35,048 nt of DNA, from positions 1 to 35,048 of the forward strand of contig LQXN01000044.1 of the NCBI GenBank assembly GCA_001648575.1. The letters run 5' to 3'. Positions 26,705 through 35,048 of the stretch are shown here, in pieces. Under the pieces are notes generated by a model. That model had not been told where the DNA came from, made no database searches, and saw only the letters and a list, made by a program, of their open reading frames with translations. The position numbers were made by a program, and so were the translations under genes. The stretch comes from Sutcliffiella horikoshii DSM 8719. Lineage in GTDB: Bacteria > Bacillota > Bacilli > Bacillales > Bacillaceae_I. Position 1 is the stretch's first letter. Every line of letters starts with the position of its first letter.

Positions 26705-27778
26705 TTACATTTGCCGGTCAATCAGAAGTTGGTCCTGTATCCGCTTCAAGCCTTCTTTTATCTTCCTCGCCCTTACCTCTCCTATGCCTTCCACGTCGTC
26801 GAGTTCTTCGACTGTTGCCATCAGTATCTGTTTCAGATTGAGAAAGCGGCATACGAGGTTTTCTATTACAAGCGGCGGGAGTCTAGGAATCTTATGCAGG
26901 ACTCGATATCCTCTTGGGAGGACGATCTCATCCGGATTCATGAAGCCTGAATACCCGAGCATTTTCATAATGACCGCATCATCGAGGAGATCTGTGTTGG
27001 CCAATTCCTGCAATCTCCTTAATATCATGAAAGCATCCCTGTCTTTGTCGACACAATAATCCTTGATGAGAAGGATTGCCTCTTCTTCAATATGGGCAAG
27101 AAGCTCCGTCATTTGGAGGCGGATGAGCCTTCCTTCCGTTCCAAGCTCATTGATATAACTAAGAATCTCATTTTTAATGCGGAGAACCATCTCAATGCGA
27201 TGTATGACCTGCAGCAGTTCTGATAAGGACACCTGTTCTTCGAATTCCAATGCACCAAGATTGGTGATGCCCTGGTCAAGCACGGATTTATACTTTTCAA
27301 GTGTTTGGATTGCCTGATTGGCTTTAGTGAAAATAACCCCGATATCCCGGAGTGCATAGCGGAAATCACCTTTGTACAAAGTGATGACATTGCGGCGCTG
27401 GGAAATGGCGACAACAAGGCATCCGGTCTGTTTGGCCACACGCTCTGCTGTACGGTGCCTCATACCGGTTTCAGTGGAAATGATAGTAGAGTTAGGTGTT
27501 AATTGGGCATTGGCATATAATATCTTCGTACCCTTTTCATTAAGGATGATGGCACCATCCATCTTTGCAAGTTCATACACATAGGCAGGACTGAAGGGAC
27601 AATTGATGGAAAAGCCTCCGTCCACCATTTCTTTCACTTTATCATTGAATCCAACTACAACCAGTCCGCCCGTCTGGGAGCGAAGAATATTGTTGATCCC
27701 TTCCCTGATGGGTGTTCCCGGTGCAATAAACTGTAACGTATCTGCCATGATTTTTTCTTTCAGCCGTTGTTCTTCCAT
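26705..27778 (-). CDS. disA: Diadenylate cyclase DisA, DNA integrity scanning protein
   Basis: DisA makes c-di-AMP from two ATP and scans DNA, pausing at branched lesions to delay sporulation. The 357-residue product has the DAC-domain motifs DGA (D74-A76) and RHR (107-109), a helical linker (about 150-290) and a C-terminal helix-hairpin-helix domain ([20 protein letters not shown]). ATG start with AGGGGGA. Two bases separate it from radA, and RadA is reported to restrain DisA activity in B. subtilis, so the pair is functionally coupled. Confidence 0.98.
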   Translation of the reverse strand: MEEQRLKEKIMADTLQFIAPGTPIREGINNILRSQTGGLVVVGFNDKVKEMVDGGFSINCPFSPAYVYELAKMDGAIILNEKGTKILYANAQLTPNSTIISTETGMRHRTAERVAKQTGCLVVAISQRRNVITLYKGDFRYALRDIGVIFTKANQAIQTLEKYKSVLDQGITNLGALEFEEQVSLSELLQVIHRIEMVLRIKNEILSYINELGTEGRLIRLQMTELLAHIEEEAILLIKDYCVDKDRDAFMILRRLQELANTDLLDDAVIMKMLGYSGFMNPDEIVLPRGYRVLHKIPRLPPLVIENLVCRFLNLKQILMATVEELDDVEGIGEVRARKIKEGLKRIQDQLLIDRQM

Positions 27779-27780
27779 CT

Positions 27781-29157
27781 CTATCCCCCTAGAGTATATT
27801 GAAGAGCCTGTTCAATCGTATTAACCCCGATTACATTCACCTCTTTTGGCACGGTCCATCCACCAAGGTTCTTTGCAGGGATGATCACTCGCTTAAATCC
27901 TAGTTTTGCAGCTTCCTGCACGCGTTGTTCAATACGGGAAACCCGCCTGATTTCACCTGTCAAGCCAACTTCCCCGATCACTACATCCGTTGGTTCAGAC
28001 GTTTGGTTGCGGAAACTGGAAGCGATGCTGACCGCCACTGCCAGGTCGATGGCCGGTTCGTCCAGTTTGACCCCGCCCGCTACTTTCAAGTAAGCGTCTT
28101 GGTTTTGCAGCAATAAGCCGACCCTTTTTTCAAGCACCGCCATGATAAGCGACACTCTGTTATGGTCAATTCCGGTTGCCATCCTGCGGGGGTTGCCATA
28201 TCCGGTCGGCGATATGAGTGCCTGGATTTCCACCAACACGGGGCGCGTCCCTTCCATTGAGGCCACTACGGTAGAACCGGCAGCTCCCTTTGACCGTTCT
28301 TCGAGGAAGATTTCAGAAGGATTCTTTACCTCGGTAAGGCCTTCTTCCTTCATTTCAAAAATACCAATCTCATTTGTGGATCCGAATCTATTTTTAACGG
28401 AGCGTAAAATACGGTACGTATGATGACGTTCTCCTTCAAAATATAGCACAGTGTCCACCATATGTTCCAATAACCGTGGGCCTGCTATGGAGCCTTCTTT
28501 TGTTACATGGCCGACAATGAAGACTGCTATGTTCTTAGTTTTCGCGATCCTCATCAATTCCGCAGTACACTCCCTGACCTGGGAGACGCTTCCCGGAGCC
28601 GAGGTCACGGCCGGATGATAAACGGTCTGGATGGAATCGACGACAAGCAAGGTCGGCTGCACATCCTCCACCGCTTTTGCCACCAGTTCAAAATCCGTTT
28701 CGGATAATACAAAAAGCTCTTCTGCCTGCACGCCTAATCGATCGGCACGCAGCTTTGTCTGTTGAACAGATTCTTCCCCAGATATGTATAGGACACGATG
28801 CTTTTTCAGAGCCAATTGAGAACATACCTGCAGCAATAGAGTCGACTTCCCGATACCCGGATCTCCCCCGATAAGTACGAGTGACCCTTGGACCAATCCG
28901 CCTCCAAGCACTCTGTTGCATTCCTCCATATCCGTGTAGATCCTGGATTGCTTTATATTTTCCACTTTCGTTATCGATTCTGCTTTTCTTGCCAATGTGG
29001 AGGAGGAAGTTGTAAAGCCCCCGCGCCTTGGAGTACGGGATTCCTCTAACTCCTCGACCATCGTATTCCACGCATGGCACCCAGGGCATTTTCCCATCCA
29101 CTTAGGGGACTCATACCCGCATTCCTTACACATAAACTTTGTCTTACGCTTTGCCAT
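27781..29157 (-). CDS. radA: DNA repair protein RadA (Sms)
   Basis: RadA is a RecA-like helicase that promotes branch migration during recombination. The 458-residue product has an N-terminal zinc finger (C10, C13, C24, C27), a Walker A motif [10 protein letters not shown] (97-106), the RadA-specific KNRFG motif, and a Lon-like C-terminal domain. ATG start with GAGAGGA upstream. A terminator after clpC and a 348-bp gap separate it from the heat-shock operon, so radA-disA may have its own promoter here, though none is clear. Confidence 0.98.
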   Translation of the reverse strand: MAKRKTKFMCKECGYESPKWMGKCPGCHAWNTMVEELEESRTPRRGGFTTSSSTLARKAESITKVENIKQSRIYTDMEECNRVLGGGLVQGSLVLIGGDPGIGKSTLLLQVCSQLALKKHRVLYISGEESVQQTKLRADRLGVQAEELFVLSETDFELVAKAVEDVQPTLLVVDSIQTVYHPAVTSAPGSVSQVRECTAELMRIAKTKNIAVFIVGHVTKEGSIAGPRLLEHMVDTVLYFEGERHHTYRILRSVKNRFGSTNEIGIFEMKEEGLTEVKNPSEIFLEERSKGAAGSTVVASMEGTRPVLVEIQALISPTGYGNPRRMATGIDHNRVSLIMAVLEKRVGLLLQNQDAYLKVAGGVKLDEPAIDLAVAVSIASSFRNQTSEPTDVVIGEVGLTGEIRRVSRIEQRVQEAAKLGFKRVIIPAKNLGGWTVPKEVNVIGVNTIEQALQYTLGG

Positions 29158-29442
29158 CCAAAAATCCTCTCCATGAAAAAATGGTTCTATGATTATTATG
29201 TTATCCCTTGCTTTTTGTGCCTCATCGTTTGTGACCTTTCAGGCGCGGCGAGGTGGCTCAAGTAACCCTAATGAGTAAAGCAAACACCAAGAGCAAAAGT
29301 GCAACAGGGAGTATTAGTAGAAACGATGTTAACAGTTATCTCTATGAAATGACCTACTTAAAAATACCATAGTTTTCCTTCTTTTATGATACCTCATTTC
29401 ACCTTATCTACGCTAATTTAAACTATTGGAAAATATAAGAAA
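29158..29442. other. radA-clpC intergenic stretch, no gene found
   Basis: No ORF with a ribosome-binding site, tRNA or repeat was found. A TATCAT-like -10 near the clpC terminator and a CATAAT near radA lack proper -35 boxes, so the radA promoter is not called. Confidence 0.5.
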
Positions 29443-29475
29443 GGAGGAAGCTCTATTGTAAAAGAGCTTACCTCC
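29432..29475 (-). terminator. Intrinsic terminator after clpC
   Basis: On the minus strand GGAGG-T-AAGCTCT pairs with AGAGCTT-CCTCC (one bulge) around an 8-nt loop and is followed by TTTCTTATATTTT. The T-tract is interrupted, so some read-through to radA is possible. It lies 30 bp after the clpC stop. Confidence 0.85.
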
Positions 29476-29505
29476 GTTTCTATTCTCATCCATTGAATCT
29501 CATGC

Positions 29506-31944
29506 TTATTTTACTTTTTCCACATCTCGGACAACAAATTCCCCATCCACTACATCCAAGGAAATTTTCTTGCCTTTCTCAATATTTCCTCTCAGCAATT
29601 CTTCGGATAGTTTATCTTCTACATGCTTTTGAATGGCACGGCGCAACGGTCTTGCACCATATTCCGGATCGTAGCCTTCTTCTGAGATCTTTTCTTTTGC
29701 CGCTTCTGTCAGTTCGAGGTCGATATCCTGCTCTTTCAGACGCTTCGTCAACTGGTCGGCAAGCAATGTGACAATTTCTTTCAAGTGCGTTTTCTCCAAG
29801 GAATGGAACACGATCATTTCATCAACACGGTTCAGGAACTCCGGACGGAATGCTTTTTTCAACTCATCCATCACTTTCCCTTTCATGTCTTTGTAATTCT
29901 GGTTCTCATCTTGCACGTTAAAGCCGACATACTTATTACGCTTCAAGGCGTCCGCCCCAACGTTGGATGTCATGATGACAAGTGTGTTGCGGAAGTCGAC
30001 TGTACGGCCTTTGGAATCTGTCAAACGGCCATCCTCTAATACTTGTAAAAGGATATTGAACACATCAGGGTGTGCCTTTTCAATTTCATCTAAAAGGATG
30101 ACAGAATACGGTTTGCGACGAACTTTCTCCGTCAGCTGTCCGCCTTCATCATACCCTACATAACCTGGAGGAGAACCAACTAAACGGGAAGTCGAATGCT
30201 TCTCCATATACTCGGACATATCGATGCGGATCATGGCATCCTCATCACCGAAGATGGATTCCGCCAACGCTCTCGCAAGCTCGGTTTTCCCGACCCCTGT
30301 CGGCCCAAGGAATATGAAGGAGCCAATTGGACGCTTCGGATCTTTCAACCCTGCACGTGCACGGCGGACGGCTTTAGATACCGCTTTGACCGCTTCATCC
30401 TGTCCGATGACACGGGAGTGCAATAAAGATTCCATGTTTAACAGTTTATCTGTTTCTGTCTGTGCAAGTTTGGATACCGGAATTCCCGTCCAGCTTGATA
30501 CCACCATCGCGATATCTTCCACTGTCACCTCGGAATTCTCCTGGCCTTGCTTTTCTTTCCATGTTTTCTTCGTTTCTTCTAATTGTTCACGAAGACGCTG
30601 TTCTGTATCTCTTAAAGATGCTGCCTTTTCAAACTCCTGGCTCTGTACAGCGGCATCTTTTTCGTTTCGAACAGATTCAAGCTTAACCTCCAACTCTTTT
30701 AAGTTCGGAGGTGTAGTAAAGGAACGAAGTCGTACCTTCGATCCTGCTTCATCAATCAAATCGATTGCTTTATCCGGCAGGAATCGGTCACTGATGTAAC
30801 GGTCGGACAATTTAACTGCCTGCTCGATCGCTTCATCGGTAATGGATACTCGGTGATGGGCTTCATAACGGTCGCGAAGACCTGTCAGAATCTGAATGGA
30901 TTCCGCGGCTGTCGGCTCATCCACCTGGATTGGCTGGAAGCGTCGCTCTAGTGCTGCATCCTTTTCGATATATTTACGGTACTCATCCAATGTTGTCGCA
31001 CCGATACATTGCAATTCCCCACGTGCCAAGGATGGTTTCAGGATATTGGACGCATCGATCGCACCCTCTGCTCCACCGGCACCGATCAACGTGTGCAGCT
31101 CATCGATGAACAGGATGATGTTGCCCGCTTGGCGGATCTCATCCATAACTTTCTTTAAACGGTCCTCAAATTCCCCGCGGTATTTCGTCCCTGCTACCAC
31201 CGTACCCATATCCAAGGTCATAACACGCTTGTCACGGAGGATTTCCGGCACTTCGTTGTTGACGATCTGCTGTGCAAGACCTTCTGCGATAGCGGTTTTC
31301 CCTACCCCAGGCTCCCCGATCAATACTGGGTTGTTCTTAGTCCTGCGGCTTAATACCTCAATTACACGCTGGATTTCCTTGCTTCTCCCAATAACAGGAT
31401 CCAAGCTTCCTTCACGTGCCACCGCCGTCAGGTCCCTTGCAAGACTATCAAGTGTAGGTGTATTTACATTGGCAGATGCGCCTCCTTGATGGCCACCCGA
31501 GGATTCATTGCTTCCAAGCAGCTGTAACACTTGCTGGCGTGCTTTGTTTAAGCTTACACCCAAATTGTTCAGCACGCGTGCCGCTACGCCCTCTCCTTCA
31601 CGGATAAGACCAAGCAGTACATGCTCCGTCCCTACATAAGAGTGTCCCAGTTTACGAGCCTCGTCCATGGAAAGTTCTATTACTTTCTTGGCTCTAGGTG
31701 TGTAGTGAGGGATAGACTGTCCACTATCCTGCCCTCTGCCGATAAGGTTTTCTACTTCTTTTTGAATTTTCTCAGGGCCTAACCCAAGGGCAATCAGCGC
31801 TTTTGCCGCAATGCCCTCCCCTTCTCTTACCAAACCAAGCAAGATATGCTCGGTACCTATATTGTTATGGCTAAGGCGCAACGCCTCTTCCTGTGCTAAT
31901 GCCAATACTTTTTGCGCTCTTTCCGTAAATCGACCAAACATCAT
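29506..31944 (-). CDS. clpC: AAA+ protease ATPase subunit ClpC
   Basis: ClpC unfolds proteins for ClpP, working with adaptors such as MecA and McsB. From the ATG at 31944 ([20 protein letters not shown]) it has 812 residues; a TTG two codons upstream is rejected because GGGAGG lies 9 nt before this ATG. Visible: two N-terminal Clp repeats (about 1-145), Walker A GEPGVGKT (first ring), the middle domain with a UVR-like segment ([13 protein letters not shown]), Walker A GPTGVGKT (second ring) and the ClpP-binding VGF loop in NKYVGFNVQ. Last gene of the ctsR operon. Confidence 0.98.
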   Translation of the reverse strand: MMFGRFTERAQKVLALAQEEALRLSHNNIGTEHILLGLVREGEGIAAKALIALGLGPEKIQKEVENLIGRGQDSGQSIPHYTPRAKKVIELSMDEARKLGHSYVGTEHVLLGLIREGEGVAARVLNNLGVSLNKARQQVLQLLGSNESSGGHQGGASANVNTPTLDSLARDLTAVAREGSLDPVIGRSKEIQRVIEVLSRRTKNNPVLIGEPGVGKTAIAEGLAQQIVNNEVPEILRDKRVMTLDMGTVVAGTKYRGEFEDRLKKVMDEIRQAGNIILFIDELHTLIGAGGAEGAIDASNILKPSLARGELQCIGATTLDEYRKYIEKDAALERRFQPIQVDEPTAAESIQILTGLRDRYEAHHRVSITDEAIEQAVKLSDRYISDRFLPDKAIDLIDEAGSKVRLRSFTTPPNLKELEVKLESVRNEKDAAVQSQEFEKAASLRDTEQRLREQLEETKKTWKEKQGQENSEVTVEDIAMVVSSWTGIPVSKLAQTETDKLLNMESLLHSRVIGQDEAVKAVSKAVRRARAGLKDPKRPIGSFIFLGPTGVGKTELARALAESIFGDEDAMIRIDMSEYMEKHSTSRLVGSPPGYVGYDEGGQLTEKVRRKPYSVILLDEIEKAHPDVFNILLQVLEDGRLTDSKGRTVDFRNTLVIMTSNVGADALKRNKYVGFNVQDENQNYKDMKGKVMDELKKAFRPEFLNRVDEMIVFHSLEKTHLKEIVTLLADQLTKRLKEQDIDLELTEAAKEKISEEGYDPEYGARPLRRAIQKHVEDKLSEELLRGNIEKGKKISLDVVDGEFVVRDVEKVK

Positions 31945-31974
31945 ATCCAATCGCCTCCCGAATAATTAATCTCT

Positions 31975-33036
31975 TTACTTTAACCGCATTCTTTCCCGAA
32001 TCAAGCTCGCCCTGCGAACATCTCTTTCATCCGGCTTTAATGGTCCCCCAGCATATTGTTGAAGGAATCCCGGTTGGGTCAATATCATTAATTCGTTTAA
32101 AATTGATCTGGAAATGTCAGTGATATAGCCTAGATCTATACCAAGCCGGACATTCGACAAACATTTTGCCGCCTCTTTCGTTTCCATCACCCGGCTGTGT
32201 GCCAGCAACCCGTATGAGCGAAATACCCTATCTTCTAATTGTATGTTGGAAGTTTTAACTAATGCTTCCCTGGCAGAGCGCTCTTGTGTTATTAGTTGCT
32301 GGACGACACTCATAAGATCCTGGACAATATCATCCTCTGACTTTCCAAGTGTCATCTGGTTGGAAATCTGAAAGATGTTCCCTAAAGCTTCGCTGCCTTC
32401 CCCGTAAATTCCTCTAACAACTAATCCCAATTGATTAATTGCCGGGACTATCCGGTTCATCTGTTGGGTCAATACCAAAGCTGGAAGGTGCATCATAACA
32501 GAAGCACGCAGCCCCGTCCCCACATTCGTCGGACAGCTTGTTAAGTATCCTCGTTTTTCATCAAACGCATAATCAATCTTTTCTTCTATCCAATCATCCA
32601 ATGAATTGGCCATCTGTAAAGCCTCACCCAGCTGCAAACCGGGAAATAAACATTGAATCCTTATATGGTCCTCCTCATTTATCATAATGCTCACTTCTTC
32701 ATTCGGTGATAACAAACATGCGCCAAATGCCGATTCCTCGGCCAGTTGTGGACTGATCAGGTGCTTTTCTACCAGCACCCTTTTCTCCAGCGCATTTAAT
32801 TCCTCCATCAGAAGGAACTCCAACTCACCAAGATCCTTGAAGGACTGCTCCCCAAAGTGCTGCTTCATCACATCCACTATTTTCTGCGCTTCCTCATTGC
32901 TCGCCACAGTCGGGAACTGCATCTTTTCCAAATTCCTAGCAAGCCTCACCCGGCTGCTGAGGACAATCTCTGAATCCGGTCCTTCCTGTTTCATCCATGA
33001 ACTGACTGCATTATTTAAAAAGTGTTCAAGAGACAT
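31975..33036 (-). CDS. mcsB: Protein arginine kinase McsB
   Basis: McsB phosphorylates arginines on damaged proteins and on CtsR, tagging them for ClpCP. The 353-residue product shows the phosphagen-kinase fold: [10 protein letters not shown] near the start, the nucleotide and guanidino-site acid pair E121/E122, the catalytic cysteine C168 in [15 protein letters not shown], and the allosteric pArg-binding motif RDxxRA at 338-343. ATG start with GGGGGAG. It begins directly after the mcsA stop, so translation is probably coupled with its activator McsA. Confidence 0.98.
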   Translation of the reverse strand: MSLEHFLNNAVSSWMKQEGPDSEIVLSSRVRLARNLEKMQFPTVASNEEAQKIVDVMKQHFGEQSFKDLGELEFLLMEELNALEKRVLVEKHLISPQLAEESAFGACLLSPNEEVSIMINEEDHIRIQCLFPGLQLGEALQMANSLDDWIEEKIDYAFDEKRGYLTSCPTNVGTGLRASVMMHLPALVLTQQMNRIVPAINQLGLVVRGIYGEGSEALGNIFQISNQMTLGKSEDDIVQDLMSVVQQLITQERSAREALVKTSNIQLEDRVFRSYGLLAHSRVMETKEAAKCLSNVRLGIDLGYITDISRSILNELMILTQPGFLQQYAGGPLKPDERDVRRASLIRERMRLK

Positions 33037-33585
33037 CTACTGCTCCCCCTCTCTTTTTTCACTCAGTTGCTTTTCCAACTCTCTGATTCTATCTCTCGTA
33101 TTCGCCGCACTTTCAAACTCTTCCTGTCTGATAAGCTCCTGCAATTCCTCTTTCAGAGAATCTATTTCCTTTCTTACATGCATGCTGCCACCGATTCTTC
33201 TTGGTATCTTCCCGGCATGCAACGTATTTCCACTGTGCAATCTTTTCAATATAGGCTGCATCTTCCCAGCAAACGTATGATAACACTCTGAACAACCGAA
33301 ACGGCCAATCTTGGTAAACTGTTGGAAGGTCATCTTGCACCGCTCACACTGCAGCACCTTCTTAGGCTCCAGCTCCTCTTGTTTCGGATTTGGAATCGCC
33401 TGTTCTGTGTTCAATAAACCTGCAATCAAGTTATTAATCGAAAACCCTGATCCCCCAGTAAACATCGACACACTCCCTTTTTCCTGGGCACATTGCTCAC
33501 ATAGATGGACTTCAGATTTTTCCCCATTGATGATTTTCGTAAAATGAAGAGCGGCTGGACGCTCCTGACATTCTTGACATACCAT
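33037..33585 (-). CDS. mcsA: McsB activator McsA, zinc-finger/UVR protein
   Basis: McsA binds and stimulates McsB. The 182-residue product has four CxxC pairs forming two zinc sites (C3/C6 with C29/C32; C80/C83 with C98/C101), a flexible linker, and a C-terminal UVR motif (about 140-175, SLKEELQELIRQEEFESAAN) like those in UvrB/UvrC. ATG start with GGGGGGA upstream. It lies 11 bp after ctsR and abuts mcsB. Confidence 0.97.
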   Translation of the reverse strand: MVCQECQERPAALHFTKIINGEKSEVHLCEQCAQEKGSVSMFTGGSGFSINNLIAGLLNTEQAIPNPKQEELEPKKVLQCERCKMTFQQFTKIGRFGCSECYHTFAGKMQPILKRLHSGNTLHAGKIPRRIGGSMHVRKEIDSLKEELQELIRQEEFESAANTRDRIRELEKQLSEKREGEQ

Positions 33586-33596
33586 TTGAATCCCCC

Positions 33597-34058
33597 CTAC
33601 CGATACTTCAAAGTGGTCAGCATTGCGGTTAACATCCTCGCCCGCAGCTCATCTCTTTCAGGCAATCCCAAATACAGGACCGACCGATCCATCACACTTA
33701 CCATTATCTTCGCTTCCCGGGCGGAAATCACCTTCTCTTCCACCAGGCGATAAATAACATCCTCCGCACTTGCCTGTGATACCCTCTCATCCACCAGCTC
33801 AATAATCTGGTCGATCAGTTGCAAATGATCATGAGCCTTAATCTTAATGATGCGGATATAACCGCCGCCACCACGTTTGCTTTCCACCAAATACCCACGC
33901 TCGATCGTAAACCTCGTATTTATCACATAATTGATCTGGGATGGCACGCACTCAAACTTATCAGCAATCTCACTCCGTTTAATCTCAGCAGAATTCTCCC
34001 TGCTCCGTTCCAAAACCTGTTTCAAGTAATGCTCAATGACATCAGATATGTTCCTCAT
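33597..34058 (-). CDS. ctsR: Class III heat-shock repressor CtsR
   Basis: CtsR represses clp genes by binding tandem heptads; heat and McsB relieve it. The 153-residue product has an N-terminal winged helix (SEIADKFECVPSQINYVINT), the glycine-rich wing with the thermosensing RGGGGYIRI and R62, the arginine that is phosphorylated in relatives, and a C-terminal dimer domain. ATG start with GGAGG 5 nt upstream. The operator lies immediately upstream, so the operon is autoregulated. Confidence 0.98.
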   Translation of the reverse strand: MRNISDVIEHYLKQVLERSRENSAEIKRSEIADKFECVPSQINYVINTRFTIERGYLVESKRGGGGYIRIIKIKAHDHLQLIDQIIELVDERVSQASAEDVIYRLVEEKVISAREAKIMVSVMDRSVLYLGLPERDELRARMLTAMLTTLKYR

Positions 34059-34070
34059 GCTATCCTCCCA

Positions 34071-34093
34071 TCTGACCTTGACTATCTTTGACT
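34071..34093 (-). promoter_or_regulatory. CtsR operator
   Basis: On the minus strand AGTCAAA, three bases, AGTCAAG give the tandem heptad recognised by CtsR (consensus RGTCAAA repeated with a 3-nt gap), followed by an overlapping GGTCAGA third partial heptad. It covers the region from just after the expected start to the ribosome-binding site. Confidence 0.93.
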
Positions 34094-34101
34094 ATATGTA
34101 A

Positions 34102-34130
34102 AATATATAAGACCTTGAAAAAAATTTCAA
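34102..34130 (-). promoter_or_regulatory. Sigma-A promoter for ctsR-mcsA-mcsB-clpC
   Basis: On the minus strand TTGAAA (34130-34125), 17 bp, TATATT (34107-34102). The -35 is part of a palindrome TTGAAA...TTTCAA. The CtsR operator lies directly downstream. No convincing sigma-B promoter was found upstream. Confidence 0.88.
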
Positions 34131-34490
34131 TAGATAACCTTTCGCTAAAAACTGTCATCCTCTTCGGTTGGCCGGTGGCTTTGCATGTATATATGTAGGA
34201 ATCAGAAGGGATTTGGATTGCTTTTTAACTTATAATTCAACGTTGAACTCCCTCTCAAACAGAATTCCACTTTTATGATATCTCTAAACGTCAATTGGTC
34301 AAAATTGTTCAAAAGAAATTGGAGGGGGAGCTTGAGTGAGTGAGAAGCACACTTTATGGTGAGGTGTTTATACTTAAGAGGGGCTTCATTATAACGTTGA
34401 GGATATTTTTGAGGTAAAGAGGAGTGTCAGAGAGGCTTCATAACACTGATGAAGGGGTTAATCGCGGTAAACCTTTGTTATAGGTTCGGA
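34131..34490. other. Gene-free stretch between repeat array and ctsR promoter
   Basis: No ORF of more than a few codons with a ribosome-binding site is seen on either strand. The only notable site is a CtsR-like heptad pair on the plus strand (34297-34313). The rest is AT-rich and without clear structure. Confidence 0.5.
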
Positions 34491-34596
34491 AAATTTTGGT
34501 TTTATCCGTGACTTTTTCGTTTTATCCGCGACTTTTCCGTTTTATCCGCTAACTTTTCGTTTTATCCGCTAACTTTTCGATATATCCGCTATTCGA
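34491..34596. repeat. 20-bp tandem repeat between rRNA operon and ctsR
   Basis: Units TTTATCCGyNaCTTTTyCGT start at 34501, 34521, 34541 and 34561 with an exact 20-bp period, a fifth partial unit at 34581, and a degraded half unit before 34501. On the minus strand the core reads GCGGATAAAACG. The 20-bp period is not a multiple of three. I recall similar GCGGATAAAA arrays in other Bacillus genomes but cannot confirm that here. Confidence 0.92.
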
Positions 34597-34647
34597 CACC
34601 GTCTGACATCCCGCATTCCTCTCCACCCCCACCTTCCCACACAACAC

Positions 34648-34683
34648 AAAAAAACCAGCGCCTATTTTCATAAGCACTGGTTT
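34648..34683 (-). terminator. Intrinsic terminator of the rRNA operon
   Basis: On the minus strand AACCAGTGC pairs with GCGCTGGTT (one U-G pair) around a loop and runs into seven T (34654-34648). It lies 11 bp beyond the 5S rRNA. Confidence 0.93.
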
Positions 34684-34693
34684 CTCTCGATTT

Positions 34694-34810
34694 GCCTGGC
34701 AACGTCCTACTCTCACAGGGGGAGATCCCCCAACTACCATCGGCGCTGAAGAGCTTAACTTCCGTGTTCGGTATGGGAACGGGTGTGGCCTCTTCGCCAT
34801 CACTACCAGA
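34694..34810 (-). rRNA. rrf: 5S ribosomal RNA
   Basis: The minus strand carries the conserved Bacillus 5S sequence, including CACACCCGTTCCCATACCGA, AACACGGAAGTTAAGCTCTT and GAGAGTAGGACG. The 5' TCTGG pairs with the 3' CCAGG to form helix I, which sets the ends at about 34810 and 34694 (117 nt). It follows the 23S rRNA, making this the 3' end of an rRNA operon that precedes ctsR, as rrnW does in B. subtilis. Confidence 0.97.
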
Positions 34811-34897
34811 CAATTATTCAGTTGAAGGTTGATCCTTCAAAACTAGATAATGTGTTCATATCAAGAAATTCCTATCGTTCAACTACTCTAAATGTTG
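34811..34897 (-). other. 23S-5S spacer with processing hairpin
   Basis: The 87-nt spacer contains TTGAAGG/CCTTCAA, a 7-bp stem with a 5-nt loop (34822-34840), and the TTATCTAGTTTTGAAGG stretch commonly seen in Bacillus rRNA spacers. It would be part of the precursor cut by RNases. Confidence 0.6.
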
Positions 34898-35048
34898 TGG
34901 TTAAGTCCTCGATCGATTAGTATTCGTCAGCTCCACATGTCGCCATGCTTCCACCTCGAACCTATCTACCTGATCATCTTTCAGGGATCTTACTTGCCGA
35001 AGCAAAAGGAAATCTCATCTTGAGGGGGGCTTCATGCTTAGATGCTTT
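34898..35048 (-). rRNA. rrl: 23S ribosomal RNA, 3' end (partial, cut by window edge)
   Basis: The minus strand reads the conserved 23S 3' region, including GGTTCGAGGTGGAAGC, GGAGCTGACGAATACTAATC and GATCGAGGACTTAACCA at the 3' end. The end is set at the CTTAACCA that pairs with the 5' end of 23S in relatives. Only about 151 nt are in the window. Confidence 0.96.

Noticed and set aside
29158-29442. Promoter for radA
   Set aside because: Candidate -10 boxes lack any acceptable -35 or extended -10 motif, so no site can be chosen.
30896-31489. Plus-strand ORF antisense to clpC (197 codons)
   Set aside because: Shadow of clpC codon use; no ribosome-binding site and composition unlike a real protein.
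34131-34330. Sigma-B promoter for the ctsR operon
   Set aside because: GTTT-like sequences occur, but no GGGTAT-type -10 lies at the right distance.
34549-34813. Minus-strand ORFs over the 5S rRNA and 20-bp repeats
   Set aside because: They overlap the 5S rRNA and its terminator; the RNA gene explains the sequence.

Overview
This window is a core chromosomal segment from a low-GC Firmicute of the family Bacillaceae. Every protein gene can be read as a close relative of its Bacillus subtilis counterpart, and the order tuf-fusA-rpsG-rpsL-rplGB-rpoC-rpoB-ybxB-rplL-rplJ-rplA-rplK-nusG-secE-rpmGB-sigH-rae1-rlmB-mrnC-cysS-cysE-gltX-ispF-ispD-yacL-disA-radA-clpC-mcsB-mcsA-ctsR-5S-23S (written left to right) is the B. 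subtilis order in reverse. All genes lie on the minus strand, so transcription runs from the right edge to the left edge. I cannot name the species.

From the right edge (upstream in transcription): the 3' end of a 23S rRNA, a 5S rRNA and the rRNA terminator; a gene-free stretch with a 20-bp tandem repeat; the CtsR-controlled heat-shock operon ctsR-mcsA-mcsB-clpC; radA-disA (DNA repair and c-di-AMP synthesis); yacL; ispD-ispF (isoprenoid synthesis); gltX; then cysE-cysS-mrnC-rlmB-rae1 behind a cysteine T-box riboswitch; sigH with its own promoter.

The left half holds the transcription and translation machinery: rpmGB-secE, nusG, rplK-rplA, rplJ-rplL behind an L10 leader, ybxB, rpoB-rpoC, rplGB-rpsL-rpsG-fusA and tuf. 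Well-matched sigma-A promoters can be read before rpmGB, rplK, rplJ, rpoB, rplGB and tuf, and terminators follow rplL, rpoC and tuf. Many start codons extended by simple ORF calling are corrected here from Shine-Dalgarno position and homology (rplGB, rpoB, rplJ, rplK, secE, cysE, gltX, ispF, clpC). rpmGB is a 49-codon gene that is easily missed.

The genes themselves are ordinary and intact. The unusual material is between genes: (1) five perfectly phased 52-bp tandem units at the left edge, each a long hairpin, in which all three arm changes keep pairing only if the RNA is read from the plus strand; (2) two copies of a roughly 185-190-bp dispersed repeat with terminal inverted repeats, one between secE and nusG and one between gltX and ispF; (3) a crowded secE-nusG gap with an extended -10 promoter immediately followed by a terminator, and a nusG Shine-Dalgarno about 20 nt from its start codon; (4) a 20-bp tandem repeat between the rRNA operon and ctsR; and (5) several perfect hairpins in ribosomal-protein and elongation-factor leaders that resemble autoregulatory sites. 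I see no new enzyme system, phage, insertion sequence or CRISPR array.
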